This document shows, piece after piece, positions 1-6,818 of a stretch of DNA of 20,134 nucleotides. Within the stretch, counting starts at the first letter, position 1. Each line of letters begins with the position of its first letter. Below the pieces are notes generated by a model. It was not told the origin of the DNA and did not search any database. It worked only from the letters and a program-made list of their open reading frames with translations. This stretch comes from an uncultured Clostridia bacterium (GTDB lineage Bacteria; Bacillota; Clostridia; Christensenellales; Borkfalkiaceae), in NCBI GenBank assembly GCA_944354085.1, contig CALVPW010000107.1, positions 1 through 20,134 on the forward strand, read 5' to 3'. Both the position numbers and the translations under genes were made by a program.

Positions 1-11
1 CTTGCCGTACG

Positions 12-49
12 CAAAAACACGGCAGGACAACAGTCCTGCCGTGTTTTTG
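12..49. repeat. Hairpin copy 1 (terminator-like)
   Basis: A perfect 17-bp inverted repeat (12-28 with 33-49) has the loop AACA. One end carries A5 and the other T5, so it looks like a rho-independent terminator on both strands. The sequence is the same as the hairpin that follows the tRNA-Arg at 394-431. Confidence 0.8.
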
Positions 50-158
50 GTGCACCGTAAGAGATTCTCTTCGGCTGCGCCTCGAGGGCGTCGGCCGCGG
101 GAAAGCTGCGTGCAGCTCTCGCGCTCCGCCGGACGCGGCCTACTCGCGCGAACTCCTG
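48..158 (-). repeat. Split tRNA-Arg 3'-end fragment, copy 1
   Basis: Bases 48-67 are identical over 20 nt to the 3' end of the tRNA-Arg gene (acceptor strand plus part of the T arm). The match stops inside the T loop and resumes at 150-158 (GAACTCCTG) after an 82-nt insert. The 5' half of the tRNA is absent, so this cannot make a tRNA. The insert begins TCTTCGGCTGCGCCTCGA and is GC-rich. Confidence 0.7.
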
Positions 159-190
159 TGAATACAGACATTCGAACTGCTCACCGTACA

Positions 191-228
191 CAAAAACACG
201 GCATGACAACAGTCCTGCCGTGTTTTTG
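191..228. repeat. Hairpin copy 2 (one mismatch)
   Basis: This is the second copy of the 38-bp hairpin: arms 191-207 and 212-228, loop AACA. A single mismatch in the stem (T204 against C215) interrupts otherwise complete pairing. It lies between the two split tRNA fragments. Confidence 0.75.
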
Positions 229-257
229 AAGTGTTGCACTTAATTTGACGATCCAGC

Positions 258-361
258 CCGTAAGAGATTTTCTTCGGCTGCGCCTCGAAGGCTTCGTCGG
301 CGGGAAAGCTCCCTGCGCCCCGCCCGCTCCGCGCTCCGCCGCCTCCTCGCACGAACTCCTG
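258..361 (-). repeat. Split tRNA-Arg 3'-end fragment, copy 2
   Basis: The layout matches copy 1: a shorter match to the tRNA 3' end (CCGTAAGAGATT, 258-269), an insert of about 83 nt (270-352) starting with nearly the same bases as copy 1, then GAACTCCTG at 353-361. The terminal acceptor bases have diverged. The insert ends agree between copies, but the middle differs. Confidence 0.65.
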
Positions 362-393
362 TGAATACAGGCATTCGAACTGCTCACCATACA

Positions 394-431
394 CAAAAAC
401 ACGGCAGGACAACAGTCCTGCCGTGTTTTTG
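394..431 (-). terminator. Terminator of tRNA-Arg (hairpin copy 3)
   Basis: A perfect 17-bp stem (394-410 with 415-431) has loop AACA on the plus strand and a T5 tail in the direction of tRNA transcription. The stem begins within the encoded CCA of the tRNA, so there is essentially no trailer between the mature 3' end and the hairpin. The symmetrical A5/T5 flanks would let it act on both strands. Confidence 0.8.
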
Positions 432-506
432 GTGCACCGTAAGAGATTCGAACTCCTGGCCTTCGGTTCCGTAGACCGACGCTATATCCAGCTTAGCTAA
501 CGGTGC
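430..506 (-). tRNA. tRNA-Arg (anticodon ACG)
   Basis: The 77-nt minus-strand sequence folds as a complete cloverleaf. It has a 7-bp acceptor stem (GCACCGT with ACGGTGC), a 4-bp D stem (GCTA/TAGC), a 5-bp anticodon stem (TCGGT/ACCGA) with loop CTACGGA, a 5-nt variable region, and a T stem AGGAG/CTCTT with loop TTCGAAT. The anticodon ACG (470-472) reads arginine CGN codons after the usual A34-to-inosine editing by TadA. The discriminator A and CCA are encoded. A consensus promoter lies upstream and a hairpin terminator overlaps the CCA end. Confidence 0.96.
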
Positions 507-769
507 GCGTTTCAAATTACCATGCTATTATACCCATTCCCTTTGCGTTTGTCAACGAATTTTTGCGGGAAAATCTCAAATCCACAGAAATTTTGCAATT
601 GTGGATAACATATGCGCTTCTTTGCCCGTACATACGGGGCAAGGCGTGTCGAAAAAGGCAAAAAAGGGGCGAAACGGCGCAAAATTGTGGATAACTTTTT
701 TCAAAACTTTCGTTCGGATTTCCCTGTAAGGGGTGGAAATCGTACATAAAGTGGATATTTCCACGCCTT
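507..769. other. Intergenic region with DnaA-box-like cluster
   Basis: This AT-rich stretch in a GC-rich genome has no convincing gene. Two perfect DnaA-box 9-mers (TGTGGATAA, complement TTATCCACA) lie at 600-608 and 686-694. An inverted ATCCACA at 580-586 faces the first box, and AGTGGATAT near 750 is a weaker match. GTGGAAAT (733-740) pairs with ATTTCCAC (757-764) as an inverted repeat just after the last gene of the apbE operon and might help end its transcription. The tRNA promoter also lies here. No dnaA or dnaN is in the window, so I do not call it a replication origin. Confidence 0.55.
527..555 (-). promoter_or_regulatory. Consensus sigma-A promoter for tRNA-Arg
   Basis: On the minus strand the -35 is TTGACA (550-555) and the -10 is TATAAT (527-532), separated by exactly 17 nt. 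Both hexamers match consensus perfectly. Transcription should start near 519-520, giving a leader of about 13 nt before the tRNA. Confidence 0.9.
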
Positions 770-1237
770 TCAACCAACAGACGGGTGCGTAAGATCCTCT
801 CCCGCGAGCGGGATCACGCGGAGCGCGTGCGGGACACAGACGATAACGCCGCCGCCCGTTCCGATCGGCTGCATCGCCGTGCAGTCCTTGCGGAGGCTGC
901 AATTCGCGTCGCGCATGCGCACGGTCTTTTCCCCTTCGTCGACGGCGAGTTGGTTCCACGCCCCCTCCGCCGTTTGTACGGTCACGATCAATAGCTCCCC
1001 CTCCATCCGTTCGGTGATGCGCTGCTCCCAGCCCGAAGCCGCCTCGCCGCCCTCGCCGAAAACATACGAATAGGCGCGTGCGCCGTTCACCTCCACGCAG
1101 AAGCCCTCCGCCTCTTCCTGCGGGCGGAAAGTCACGAACAAAAACAGCGCGGCGACGAGCAGGAACATCACACCGTATAAAATAAGATCGGCGGCGCGGA
1201 ACGGCCTCCCTTCGCGGACGCGGCGGGCGTATTTCAT
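770..1237 (-). CDS. NusG domain II-containing membrane protein
   Basis: A 155-residue protein has a short basic cytoplasmic N-terminus, one hydrophobic segment (about residues 18-37, LILYGVMFLLVAALFLF) and a small extracytoplasmic domain. The pattern CSLRKDC followed by VIVCVPHALRV matches the Cys-rich end of the NusG domain II family, which is separate from the transcription factor NusG. The family's biochemical role is not settled, but it often sits beside ApbE. The ATG overlaps the apbE stop (ATGA), with GGAGGT six bases upstream, so the two genes are translationally coupled. I see no FMN attachment motif in it. Family is fairly sure; function is unknown. Confidence 0.8.
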   Translation of the reverse strand: MKYARRVREGRPFRAADLILYGVMFLLVAALFLFVTFRPQEEAEGFCVEVNGARAYSYVFGEGGEAASGWEQRITERMEGELLIVTVQTAEGAWNQLAVDEGEKTVRMRDANCSLRKDCTAMQPIGTGGGVIVCVPHALRVIPLAGEDLTHPSVG

Positions 1238-2418
1238 GAAATGACCTCCACGGCGTCGAACGCGGCGGTCACGCGGTACGCCGTTTGCGGAAGATTGGTG
1301 TAGAGGGCGTAGGCGTCCGTTTCGACGTCGTACCACACGAACATGACGCGGAACGCATCGGCATGCGCGGCAGCATAGGCGCACGCCTCGCTCAGCGACA
1401 TGGTCACGATCGCCGTCGCACGGGCGTCCCCTTCCGCCGCCGTGCCGCCCACCACCGTGGCGCATACGATATGGCTGACCGCGGACATGGTGCCCCCGTT
1501 TTGCGCCACGCCGACGGGGAGCCCCGTATCGGGTCGGATGATATGGCAGTACCTTACGCCGTCGATCTCGTAGTACTGTTCGTGATCGCCGCTCGTGGAA
1601 ACAGACGTATCGCGCACGATGAGCGTGGCATAGGACGCGCCGAGTTCTTCCCGCGGGGAATTGACGGAGATCTCCCAAAGCCCGTCCTCGCGCGAGGGAT
1701 CGCGCAGAACATACAGGCTGCTCCCGCCCGCGTTGAGATACCCGTACGTATAGCCTGCGGCGCGGACGATCTGCACCGCGGCATCCACGCCCGCCCCCTT
1801 GGCAATGCCGTCCAGCGAGAGCTGCATGCCGTACGTCTCTCCCGCGACGCACGCCGCCGCCGCGGGTTTGACGAGGACGCGCCCCGCTTCGCCGTCCTCC
1901 TCCCCGACGGCGGAAAAATCCGTCATATCCGCCGCCGCGAACGCCGCAAGATACTCCGCCGCGGGAAGCTGCGTGCGCGCGTCTGCCCGATCGTACGCCT
2001 CGCTGCCGCCGCCCGTACGGTGACGGGGAGAAAATCCCCAAAGATCGATGAGCCGACCCAACGCGGGGTCGTACGCGCCGAACGTCTCCTCATACACGGC
2101 GCGCGCCGTCCCGATGACGCCGAGCGCCGCCTCGTCTGCCGCCACACGGCTGCCCGCGGGCGCGGCATTGAAGCGCGCCACTGTGCTCTCTTCAATGGAA
2201 GAGGACGTCTGCCGTTCGACGGTGCGCAGCGCCGCGACAACTTCTTCCCAGACCGTTGGCGCATCCGCGCCCTCAGACTGCGCGTACACCCATCGCACCT
2301 GCGTGCCGAAGATGCCGTATTCGTCGCACGCGGCGAGCTTCTCCCGCGCGCAGCCCGAAAGCATCGCCGCACATCCCAGCACGGCGGCAACGGCGAGCGC
2401 ACTCCGTCTTTTACGCAT
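1234..2418 (-). CDS. apbE: FAD:protein FMN transferase, lipoprotein
   Basis: ApbE moves FMN from FAD onto a Ser/Thr of target flavoproteins outside the membrane. The 394-residue protein begins with a lipoprotein signal (lipobox LSGC, Cys23), placing it on the outer face. Family motifs in order are LDGIAKGAGVDAAV, the Gly-rich YLNAGGSSLYVL, VSTSGDHEQYYEIDGVRYCH, then IIRPDTGLPVG and a late DARATAIVTMSL that in the family contributes to metal binding. The start was chosen because GGGAGGT lies just upstream. It has its own promoter and is coupled to the NusG-domain-II gene. No flavinylation substrate (FMN-bind domain) is visible nearby, so its target must lie elsewhere. Confidence 0.93.
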   Translation of the reverse strand: MRKRRSALAVAAVLGCAAMLSGCAREKLAACDEYGIFGTQVRWVYAQSEGADAPTVWEEVVAALRTVERQTSSSIEESTVARFNAAPAGSRVAADEAALGVIGTARAVYEETFGAYDPALGRLIDLWGFSPRHRTGGGSEAYDRADARTQLPAAEYLAAFAAADMTDFSAVGEEDGEAGRVLVKPAAAACVAGETYGMQLSLDGIAKGAGVDAAVQIVRAAGYTYGYLNAGGSSLYVLRDPSREDGLWEISVNSPREELGASYATLIVRDTSVSTSGDHEQYYEIDGVRYCHIIRPDTGLPVGVAQNGGTMSAVSHIVCATVVGGTAAEGDARATAIVTMSLSEACAYAAAHADAFRVMFVWYDVETDAYALYTNLPQTAYRVTAAFDAVEVIS

Positions 2419-2449
2419 CTTGGCACCTCCCTTTGCACGATCTAAGTAC

Positions 2450-2478
2450 AGTATATCGCATTCCCCGCAAAATGACAA
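2450..2478 (-). promoter_or_regulatory. Sigma-A promoter for apbE operon
   Basis: On the minus strand, -35 TTGTCA (2473-2478) and -10 TATACT (2450-2455) are 17 nt apart. It sits between the spoVAE terminator and the apbE ribosome binding site, which makes apbE independent of the sporulation genes. Confidence 0.8.
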
Positions 2479-2479
2479 C

Positions 2480-2501
2480 AAAAAACGGCGCAAAAGCGCC
2501 G
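2480..2501 (-). terminator. Terminator after spoVAE
   Basis: On the minus strand the stem CGGCGC-TTTT-GCGCCG is followed by T6. It starts four bases after the spoVAE stop and separates the spoVA pair from apbE. Confidence 0.9.
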
Positions 2502-2504
2502 CGA

Positions 2505-2882
2505 TCAGTTGTGTTTGGTATGCGAACGAAAGACGAGCGAGGCAAGAAAGGAGAAAACGACCGCCGCGCTCACCCCTGCGCTCGCCGCCGCCAAAGGACC
2601 CGTGAGCGCCTCGAAGAGCCCTTCCTCCGCGCCGTGGATGCCCCCGTTCGCCAGCAGGTAGCCGAATCCCGAGATGGGCACCGTCGCTCCCGCGCCCGCC
2701 CATTCGACGATGGGCTGATACAGCCCGAGCGCCGTGAGCGCGACGCCCGCGAGCATGAAGAGGACGAGGATCTTCCCCGCCGTGAGATCGGTAAAATTGA
2801 TGACGAGCTGCGCCGCCGCGCAAATGAGCCCGCCCACCGCGAACGCCTTGCAAAAAACAAACAAGATCTCTGCCGTCTGCAT
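2505..2882 (-). CDS. spoVAE: Stage V sporulation protein AE
   Basis: A 125-residue hydrophobic protein with about four membrane segments fits the SpoVAE family in length and sequence (for example LVINFTDLTAGKILVLFMLAG and VPISGFGYLLANGGIHG). SpoVA proteins form the inner spore-membrane channel that imports dipicolinic acid with calcium during sporulation and releases it in germination. It starts ten bases after the spoVAD stop, with GGAGGG directly upstream of the ATG, so the two are co-transcribed. A terminator follows at once. Confidence 0.92.
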   Translation of the reverse strand: MQTAEILFVFCKAFAVGGLICAAAQLVINFTDLTAGKILVLFMLAGVALTALGLYQPIVEWAGAGATVPISGFGYLLANGGIHGAEEGLFEALTGPLAAASAGVSAAVVFSFLASLVFRSHTKHN

Positions 2883-2892
2883 ATTCCCTCCT

Positions 2893-3891
2893 TTACCGTT
2901 CGAGCACGACCGCGTGCGCGATACAGGGGATGCTCTCCCCCTGTCCCGACGAGACCGTGGAAAGCAGCGCGCCCGTCGCCACGAAGAGGATGCGTTTGAG
3001 CGAACCCTCCATGAGCTTTTTGTAAAGATACGCGTTGAGCACGACCGCCGAACACCCCGCGCCGCTCCCCCCTTGGAATTCGTCTTCGAGGACGTTATAC
3101 ACGATCTCGCCGCAGTCGACGTGATTGTGCGAAACGTCCAGCCCCTTTTCCCACGTGAGATCTTTTAAGATGCGGCTGCCGAGCGCGCCCAGATCGCCCG
3201 TCACGATGAGATCGTACGCGGCGGGGTCCTCCCCCGTTGCGCGGAAATGGGTGAGGATGGTATCCGCGGCGGCGGGCGCCATTGCCGCGCCCATATTGTT
3301 GACGTCGGTCACGCCAAAGTCCACCACCTTCCCCAGCGTTGCCGAAGCGATCGCCACGCCCTCCCCCGCCGAAGACACCAACGCGGCGCCCGCGCCCGTC
3401 ACCGTCCACTGCGACTGCGGCGGGCGCGTCGTCCCGAGTTCGAGCGGATAGCGGTACTGCCGTTCGGCGGAGGCAAAGTGGCTGCCCGTCGCCGCGACGA
3501 TGTGCCTGCAATATCCGCCGTCGATGAATGCCGCCGCCACGGCGAGGCTCTCCGCCATCGTCGAACAGGCGCCGTACACCCCCAAAAACGGCACCGAAAA
3601 ATCACGGGCGGCAAAACTTGCCGAAATGATCTGGTTGAGAAGATCGCCCGAGACGATCATATCGATCTCCTCCCGCTTTCTGCCTCCGTTCGAGATGGCG
3701 CCGTCGATCACGTGCGAAAGCATTTTGCATTCCGCCTTCTCGTAGGTGTCCTCGCCGAACATATCGTCCGCGAGCGCCGTTTCGACGTATCTTCCGATCA
3801 CGCCTTCACATTCTTTGGCGCCCGCGACCGTGCTCGTGGCGACGATGCGCGGCTTGCGCCGAAAAACCATCCGCTGCCCTCTCATCCCCAT
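2893..3891 (-). CDS. spoVAD: Stage V sporulation protein AD
   Basis: A 332-residue protein with the thiolase-like fold of SpoVAD, the soluble SpoVA component that binds dipicolinic acid. Typical features are PRIVATSTVAGAKECEGVIG at the N-terminus, DMFGEDTYEKAECKM, the YGACSTMAESLA region where thiolases carry their Cys, VDFGVTDVNNMGAAMAPAA and the closing CIAHAVVLER. Length agrees with the family. The start is uncertain: ATGs lie at 3891, 3885 and 3870, and family alignment needs the residues before MVFRRK, so I chose 3891, though its ribosome site is weak. No forespore sigma promoter was recognised in the short gap upstream. spoVAC, usually the first of the trio, is missing here. Confidence 0.93.
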   Translation of the reverse strand: MGMRGQRMVFRRKPRIVATSTVAGAKECEGVIGRYVETALADDMFGEDTYEKAECKMLSHVIDGAISNGGRKREEIDMIVSGDLLNQIISASFAARDFSVPFLGVYGACSTMAESLAVAAAFIDGGYCRHIVAATGSHFASAERQYRYPLELGTTRPPQSQWTVTGAGAALVSSAGEGVAIASATLGKVVDFGVTDVNNMGAAMAPAAADTILTHFRATGEDPAAYDLIVTGDLGALGSRILKDLTWEKGLDVSHNHVDCGEIVYNVLEDEFQGGSGAGCSAVVLNAYLYKKLMEGSLKRILFVATGALLSTVSSGQGESIPCIAHAVVLER

Positions 3892-3925
3892 CAGCTTGCG
3901 CCGCCCGAACGAAAATATTCCGCAT

Positions 3926-3953
3926 AAAAAAACGCCCGCATAACAGCGGGCGT
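3926..3953 (-). terminator. Terminator after the ABC exporter operon
   Basis: On the minus strand a 7-bp stem (CGCCCGC with GCGGGCG, extendable by one A-T pair) has a 6-nt loop and is followed by T7. It ends the four-gene ABC operon and lies just upstream of spoVAD. Confidence 0.92.
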
Positions 3954-3965
3954 CGCAACGAACGA

Positions 3966-5099
3966 TTATTTTCCGAACATGATGCGCTCGTTGGAGAGCA
4001 TCCAGCCGATGAGGCACACCAACAGCGCCGCATACGCGAGGTTGGCTGCCACCGAAACGAGGCATTGCCACACGACCATGTGCCCCGCGAGCACGCCCTG
4101 CATGGCGGAAACGGCGTTGAGGATGGGCACGAAGCTCACCCAGCCGCCGATGCCGTCGACGAACGCGGTGACGATGGAGAGCACCATCACGAAGATCATG
4201 ATCACGCTCGTATAGGCGGACGCCTCTTTGACGGAGCGGGACAGCGTGGAGACGGCGGCGATCGCCGCCACGATGAGCGGCACGAAGGAGAAGATGAGCA
4301 AAAAGATCATCACATACCCCGCGGCGCCCACGCCCGAGACGGCTGCCCCGAGCGAAACGCCCATGAGCTTCGGCATGCTCAGCGCCACGCCCAAAAAGCT
4401 GGACGCCGCGCCGATGAGCGAGACACAGGCAAGCGGGATCACCTTCCCGAGGGCGATGTCCCACCGCTTTGCGCTGGTGACGAGGATGGTCGCCAACGTG
4501 CCGCGTTCCTTTTCGCCCGCCACCGATTCGAGCGTGACGGACATGCACGACGAGAACACGAACACCACGATGAGGAAGGGCAGGATGCCTGCCATCATCT
4601 GCGCGGCAAAATTTTCCTCGGCGGCAAAGTCAGACATGGTAATGGAGAATGTCCTCGCATAGGCGTCGAGGATGGTGTTTGCGAGCGTCGCGAACGCCGC
4701 GCTCGCACCGTCTTCCGAATTGTAAACGATTTCCGCCCTTGGCAGCGTGCTCGCCAAAGGTCCGAGGGCGATCATATCGTCAAAGGCAGGGCTGAACACC
4801 AAAAGCGCCGTCGCCTCGCCCGAGCGCACCGCCTCGCGGGCGGTCTCCTCGTCCTCTGCGGGCAAAAATTCCGCCGTCCAGTCGTTTTCGGTCACCGCCG
4901 CTTCGATGGTGGAAACGACGGCGGAATCCCCGCTCACATACACCTTGAAGGAATAGTCCTCCTCTTCGGAGAAGATCGCCGCACCCATGACCGAATAGAT
5001 GATATAAATGAGGATCCCGGGGAGCAGCATGGAGATGATGAGGCGCGGATCGCGGAAAAAGCGGGTGAACTCCTTTTTCATGAGCGCGAGCAGTTTCAT
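3966..5099 (-). CDS. ABC-2 type permease, NatB-like
   Basis: A 377-residue membrane subunit of an ABC exporter. An N-terminal membrane segment (LIISMLLPGILIYIIYSVMG, about residues 20-39) is followed by an extracytoplasmic domain of about 130 residues and then five or so membrane helices. The motif ESVAGEKERGTLATILVTS is the hallmark of the NatB/ABC-2 family. NatAB of Bacillus exports sodium, but related pairs handle other substrates, so none is assigned. The ATG overlaps the stop of the ATPase gene (ATGA) with GGGAGA upstream, which indicates coupling. A strong terminator follows. Confidence 0.88.
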   Translation of the reverse strand: MKLLALMKKEFTRFFRDPRLIISMLLPGILIYIIYSVMGAAIFSEEEDYSFKVYVSGDSAVVSTIEAAVTENDWTAEFLPAEDEETAREAVRSGEATALLVFSPAFDDMIALGPLASTLPRAEIVYNSEDGASAAFATLANTILDAYARTFSITMSDFAAEENFAAQMMAGILPFLIVVFVFSSCMSVTLESVAGEKERGTLATILVTSAKRWDIALGKVIPLACVSLIGAASSFLGVALSMPKLMGVSLGAAVSGVGAAGYVMIFLLIFSFVPLIVAAIAAVSTLSRSVKEASAYTSVIMIFVMVLSIVTAFVDGIGGWVSFVPILNAVSAMQGVLAGHMVVWQCLVSVAANLAYAALLVCLIGWMLSNERIMFGK

Positions 5100-5899
5100 A
5101 CCGTCTCCCCCTTGATCGCGTGATAGATCTCAAAAAAGCGCTCTTCGAGCGGCATGCCGCCGCATACGTCCGCGAGCGTGCCGTCCGATACCATCTTCCC
5201 GTCGATGATGATGCCCACGCGGTCGCACAGCTTTTCGACGAGCGAGAAGATGTGTGTGGACAAGAGGATGCTCTTGCCCATCGCTTTGAGTTCGAGCAGA
5301 AAATCCGTCACGACCTTGGCGGTGAGCACGTCCAGCCCGTTGGTGGGCTCGTCGAAAATGACGACGGCAGGATCGTGTACGATGGAGATGACGAGGGAGA
5401 CTTTTTGCAGCATGCCCGTCGAAAGATCTTTGACGCGCACCTCGGCAAAGCGGTCGATGCCGAAGCGGGCAAAGAGCTCTTGCTTGCGTTTTGCGAGCGT
5501 TTCTTTGTCCACGCCGTGCAGCGCGCCGAAAAAGTCAAACAGATAGGACGGCGTAAAAAATCCTTCGAGCTTTAATTCGCTCGTCATAAAGCCGATACTG
5601 TCGCGCACCTTCTGCGCCTCGCCGCGCACCGAATGCCCGCACACGAAAGCGTCGCCCGCGTCGGGACGGATGAGGGTGGACAGGATACGCAACGTCGTCG
5701 TCTTGCCCGCGCCGTTGGGACCCAAAAGCCCGTAGATCTCGCCGCGGTATGCGGAAAAGGAGAGCCCCGCCACGGCGACCTTTTGCGTTTCCCCCGTCTT
5801 TTCCAGCCGCTGCTGTTTGCGGGACAGGGAAAACACCTTTTTAAGACCTTCCGCGCGGACGACCTCTTCGCCGAATTCGGAAAAAGGAACTTCCTGCAT
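5096..5899 (-). CDS. ABC transporter ATPase, NatA-like
   Basis: A 267-residue ATPase that powers the adjoining NatB-like permease. Walker A is GPNGAGKTT, the signature is LSTGM (the NatA variant rather than LSGGQ), Walker B is VVIFDEPTNGLD and the switch His is in LLSTHIFSL. The open frame runs further upstream, but the start MQEVPF is chosen because GGAGGT precedes it; the longer version would overlap the previous gene. It begins ten bases after that gene's stop. A short extra segment (about residues 28-40, KQQRLEKTGETQK) before the first conserved strand is typical of NatA. Confidence 0.9.
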   Translation of the reverse strand: MQEVPFSEFGEEVVRAEGLKKVFSLSRKQQRLEKTGETQKVAVAGLSFSAYRGEIYGLLGPNGAGKTTTLRILSTLIRPDAGDAFVCGHSVRGEAQKVRDSIGFMTSELKLEGFFTPSYLFDFFGALHGVDKETLAKRKQELFARFGIDRFAEVRVKDLSTGMLQKVSLVISIVHDPAVVIFDEPTNGLDVLTAKVVTDFLLELKAMGKSILLSTHIFSLVEKLCDRVGIIIDGKMVSDGTLADVCGGMPLEERFFEIYHAIKGETV

Positions 5900-5909
5900 A
5901 TGACCTCCT

Positions 5910-6818
5910 TTACGTCCGCCGCGCGCGCAGAACGGCGGCGAGCACATTAAGTCCCGCGAACAGCACAGCCGCTACGGCAAGTACGGCTGCCATTACGGGA
6001 ATACCAAGCTCCAGCCCGAAAAAATCGAACGTGAGCGAAAATTCTTGTTCGAGCGCCGCGGCGAACTCCTTTGAGAGCGTCACGGCGATATTTTCTACCG
6101 CGCCTCCCATAAAAAAGTTGCGGAACAACCCCGCCGTATAGCTCCCGGGGATAAAAAGGGTGATCGTCTGAACCGCCTTGGGAAAGTACGTAATGGGCAT
6201 GTACGCCCCGATAAGAAAGCCGATCACCGTCCCCAAGATCACGTTAAGCGCCGTGAACGCCCCCTCCGAACGGAAAAATCCCACGATGAGGACGAGCAGC
6301 GTCGACGAGGAGATCACCGAAAGAACGAGCGTCCCCACGCAGGCAAACGCGTCGCCCGCGCTCAGCATCCAGCTGCCCGAAGCCGCCAACCACACAAAGC
6401 ACACGCCGAGCACGATCATACCGATGGTGAGCCCCGCCGCCACTACCGATAAAAAGTAGGAGCAGGGCGTCACCCATGCCGAAACGGGCGAAACGGTGAG
6501 ATCGGAGGATATCCCCCGCGTTTTATCGGTGATCATGATATTGCAGGCGCACAGCGGCACCGTGATGCAGGCACAGGACATCGCGCCCGCGAGCATCCAG
6601 CTGTCGCAAAAAGCGCGAACCGCCTCCTCGGCGCCCGTCACGCCCATCCCATCGAGAGAGGCGAGCAGTCCGTCCGTTTGTACCCTTCCCAAGAATAGCA
6701 CGTACAGCGCGAGCACGATGAGAGGCGCAAGCAGCGAAAAGAAGATATTTGCTTTGTCCTTCAAAAAGATCTTCAAATTGCGGCGGGTAAGCTGCCACAA
6801 TGCGTAAGCGTCGTTCAT
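5910..6818 (-). CDS. ABC-2 type permease, DrrB-like
   Basis: A 302-residue membrane protein with about six helices: one near the N-terminus (IFFSLLAPLIVLALYVLFLG) and a C-terminal group of five. IPGSYTAGLFRNFFMGG near residue 220 and the conserved GAYMPITYFP segment fit ABC-2 exporter permeases of the DrrB group, which move drugs or other hydrophobic compounds. The start codon overlaps the stop of the upstream ATPase (ATGA), so this is its partner. Substrate cannot be read from sequence. Confidence 0.87.
   Translation of the reverse strand: MNDAYALWQLTRRNLKIFLKDKANIFFSLLAPLIVLALYVLFLGRVQTDGLLASLDGMGVTGAEEAVRAFCDSWMLAGAMSCACITVPLCACNIMITDKTRGISSDLTVSPVSAWVTPCSYFLSVVAAGLTIGMIVLGVCFVWLAASGSWMLSAGDAFACVGTLVLSVISSSTLLVLIVGFFRSEGAFTALNVILGTVIGFLIGAYMPITYFPKAVQTITLFIPGSYTAGLFRNFFMGGAVENIAVTLSKEFAAALEQEFSLTFDFFGLELGIPVMAAVLAVAAVLFAGLNVLAAVLRARRT

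Larger units (their letters stand above)
1..431. repeat. Tandem array of tRNA 3'-end fragments and hairpins
   Basis: This stretch has no convincing protein gene. It is built from two degenerate units of about 180 and 203 bp, and it appears to continue past the left edge, since bases 1-10 resemble the flank of the other hairpins. Each unit has a 38-bp terminator-like hairpin, a piece matching the 3' end of the adjacent tRNA-Arg, a GC-rich segment of about 82 bp, and a conserved flank ending near TGAATACAG. Short open frames cross it in several frames, but the two copies do not keep the same frame throughout, so I do not call them genes. It may be a tRNA-associated non-coding repeat family or the debris of repeated insertion at a tRNA end. 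Confidence 0.75.

Noticed and set aside
2..412. Short open frames in the left repeat array (75-90 codons)
   Set aside because: They run through terminator hairpins and tRNA fragments, and the two repeat copies do not keep one frame.
1..506. Integrated element with att sites at the tRNA
   Set aside because: The duplicated tRNA ends are only about 200 bp apart, and no integrase or cargo gene lies between them.
507..769. Replication origin
   Set aside because: Only two perfect DnaA boxes and no dnaA, dnaN or clear unwinding element; reported only as a box cluster.
3892..4548. N-terminal extension of the spoVAD frame up to 4548
   Set aside because: It runs through a strong terminator and antisense to nothing but over the natB gene in another frame; it does not resemble SpoVAD.
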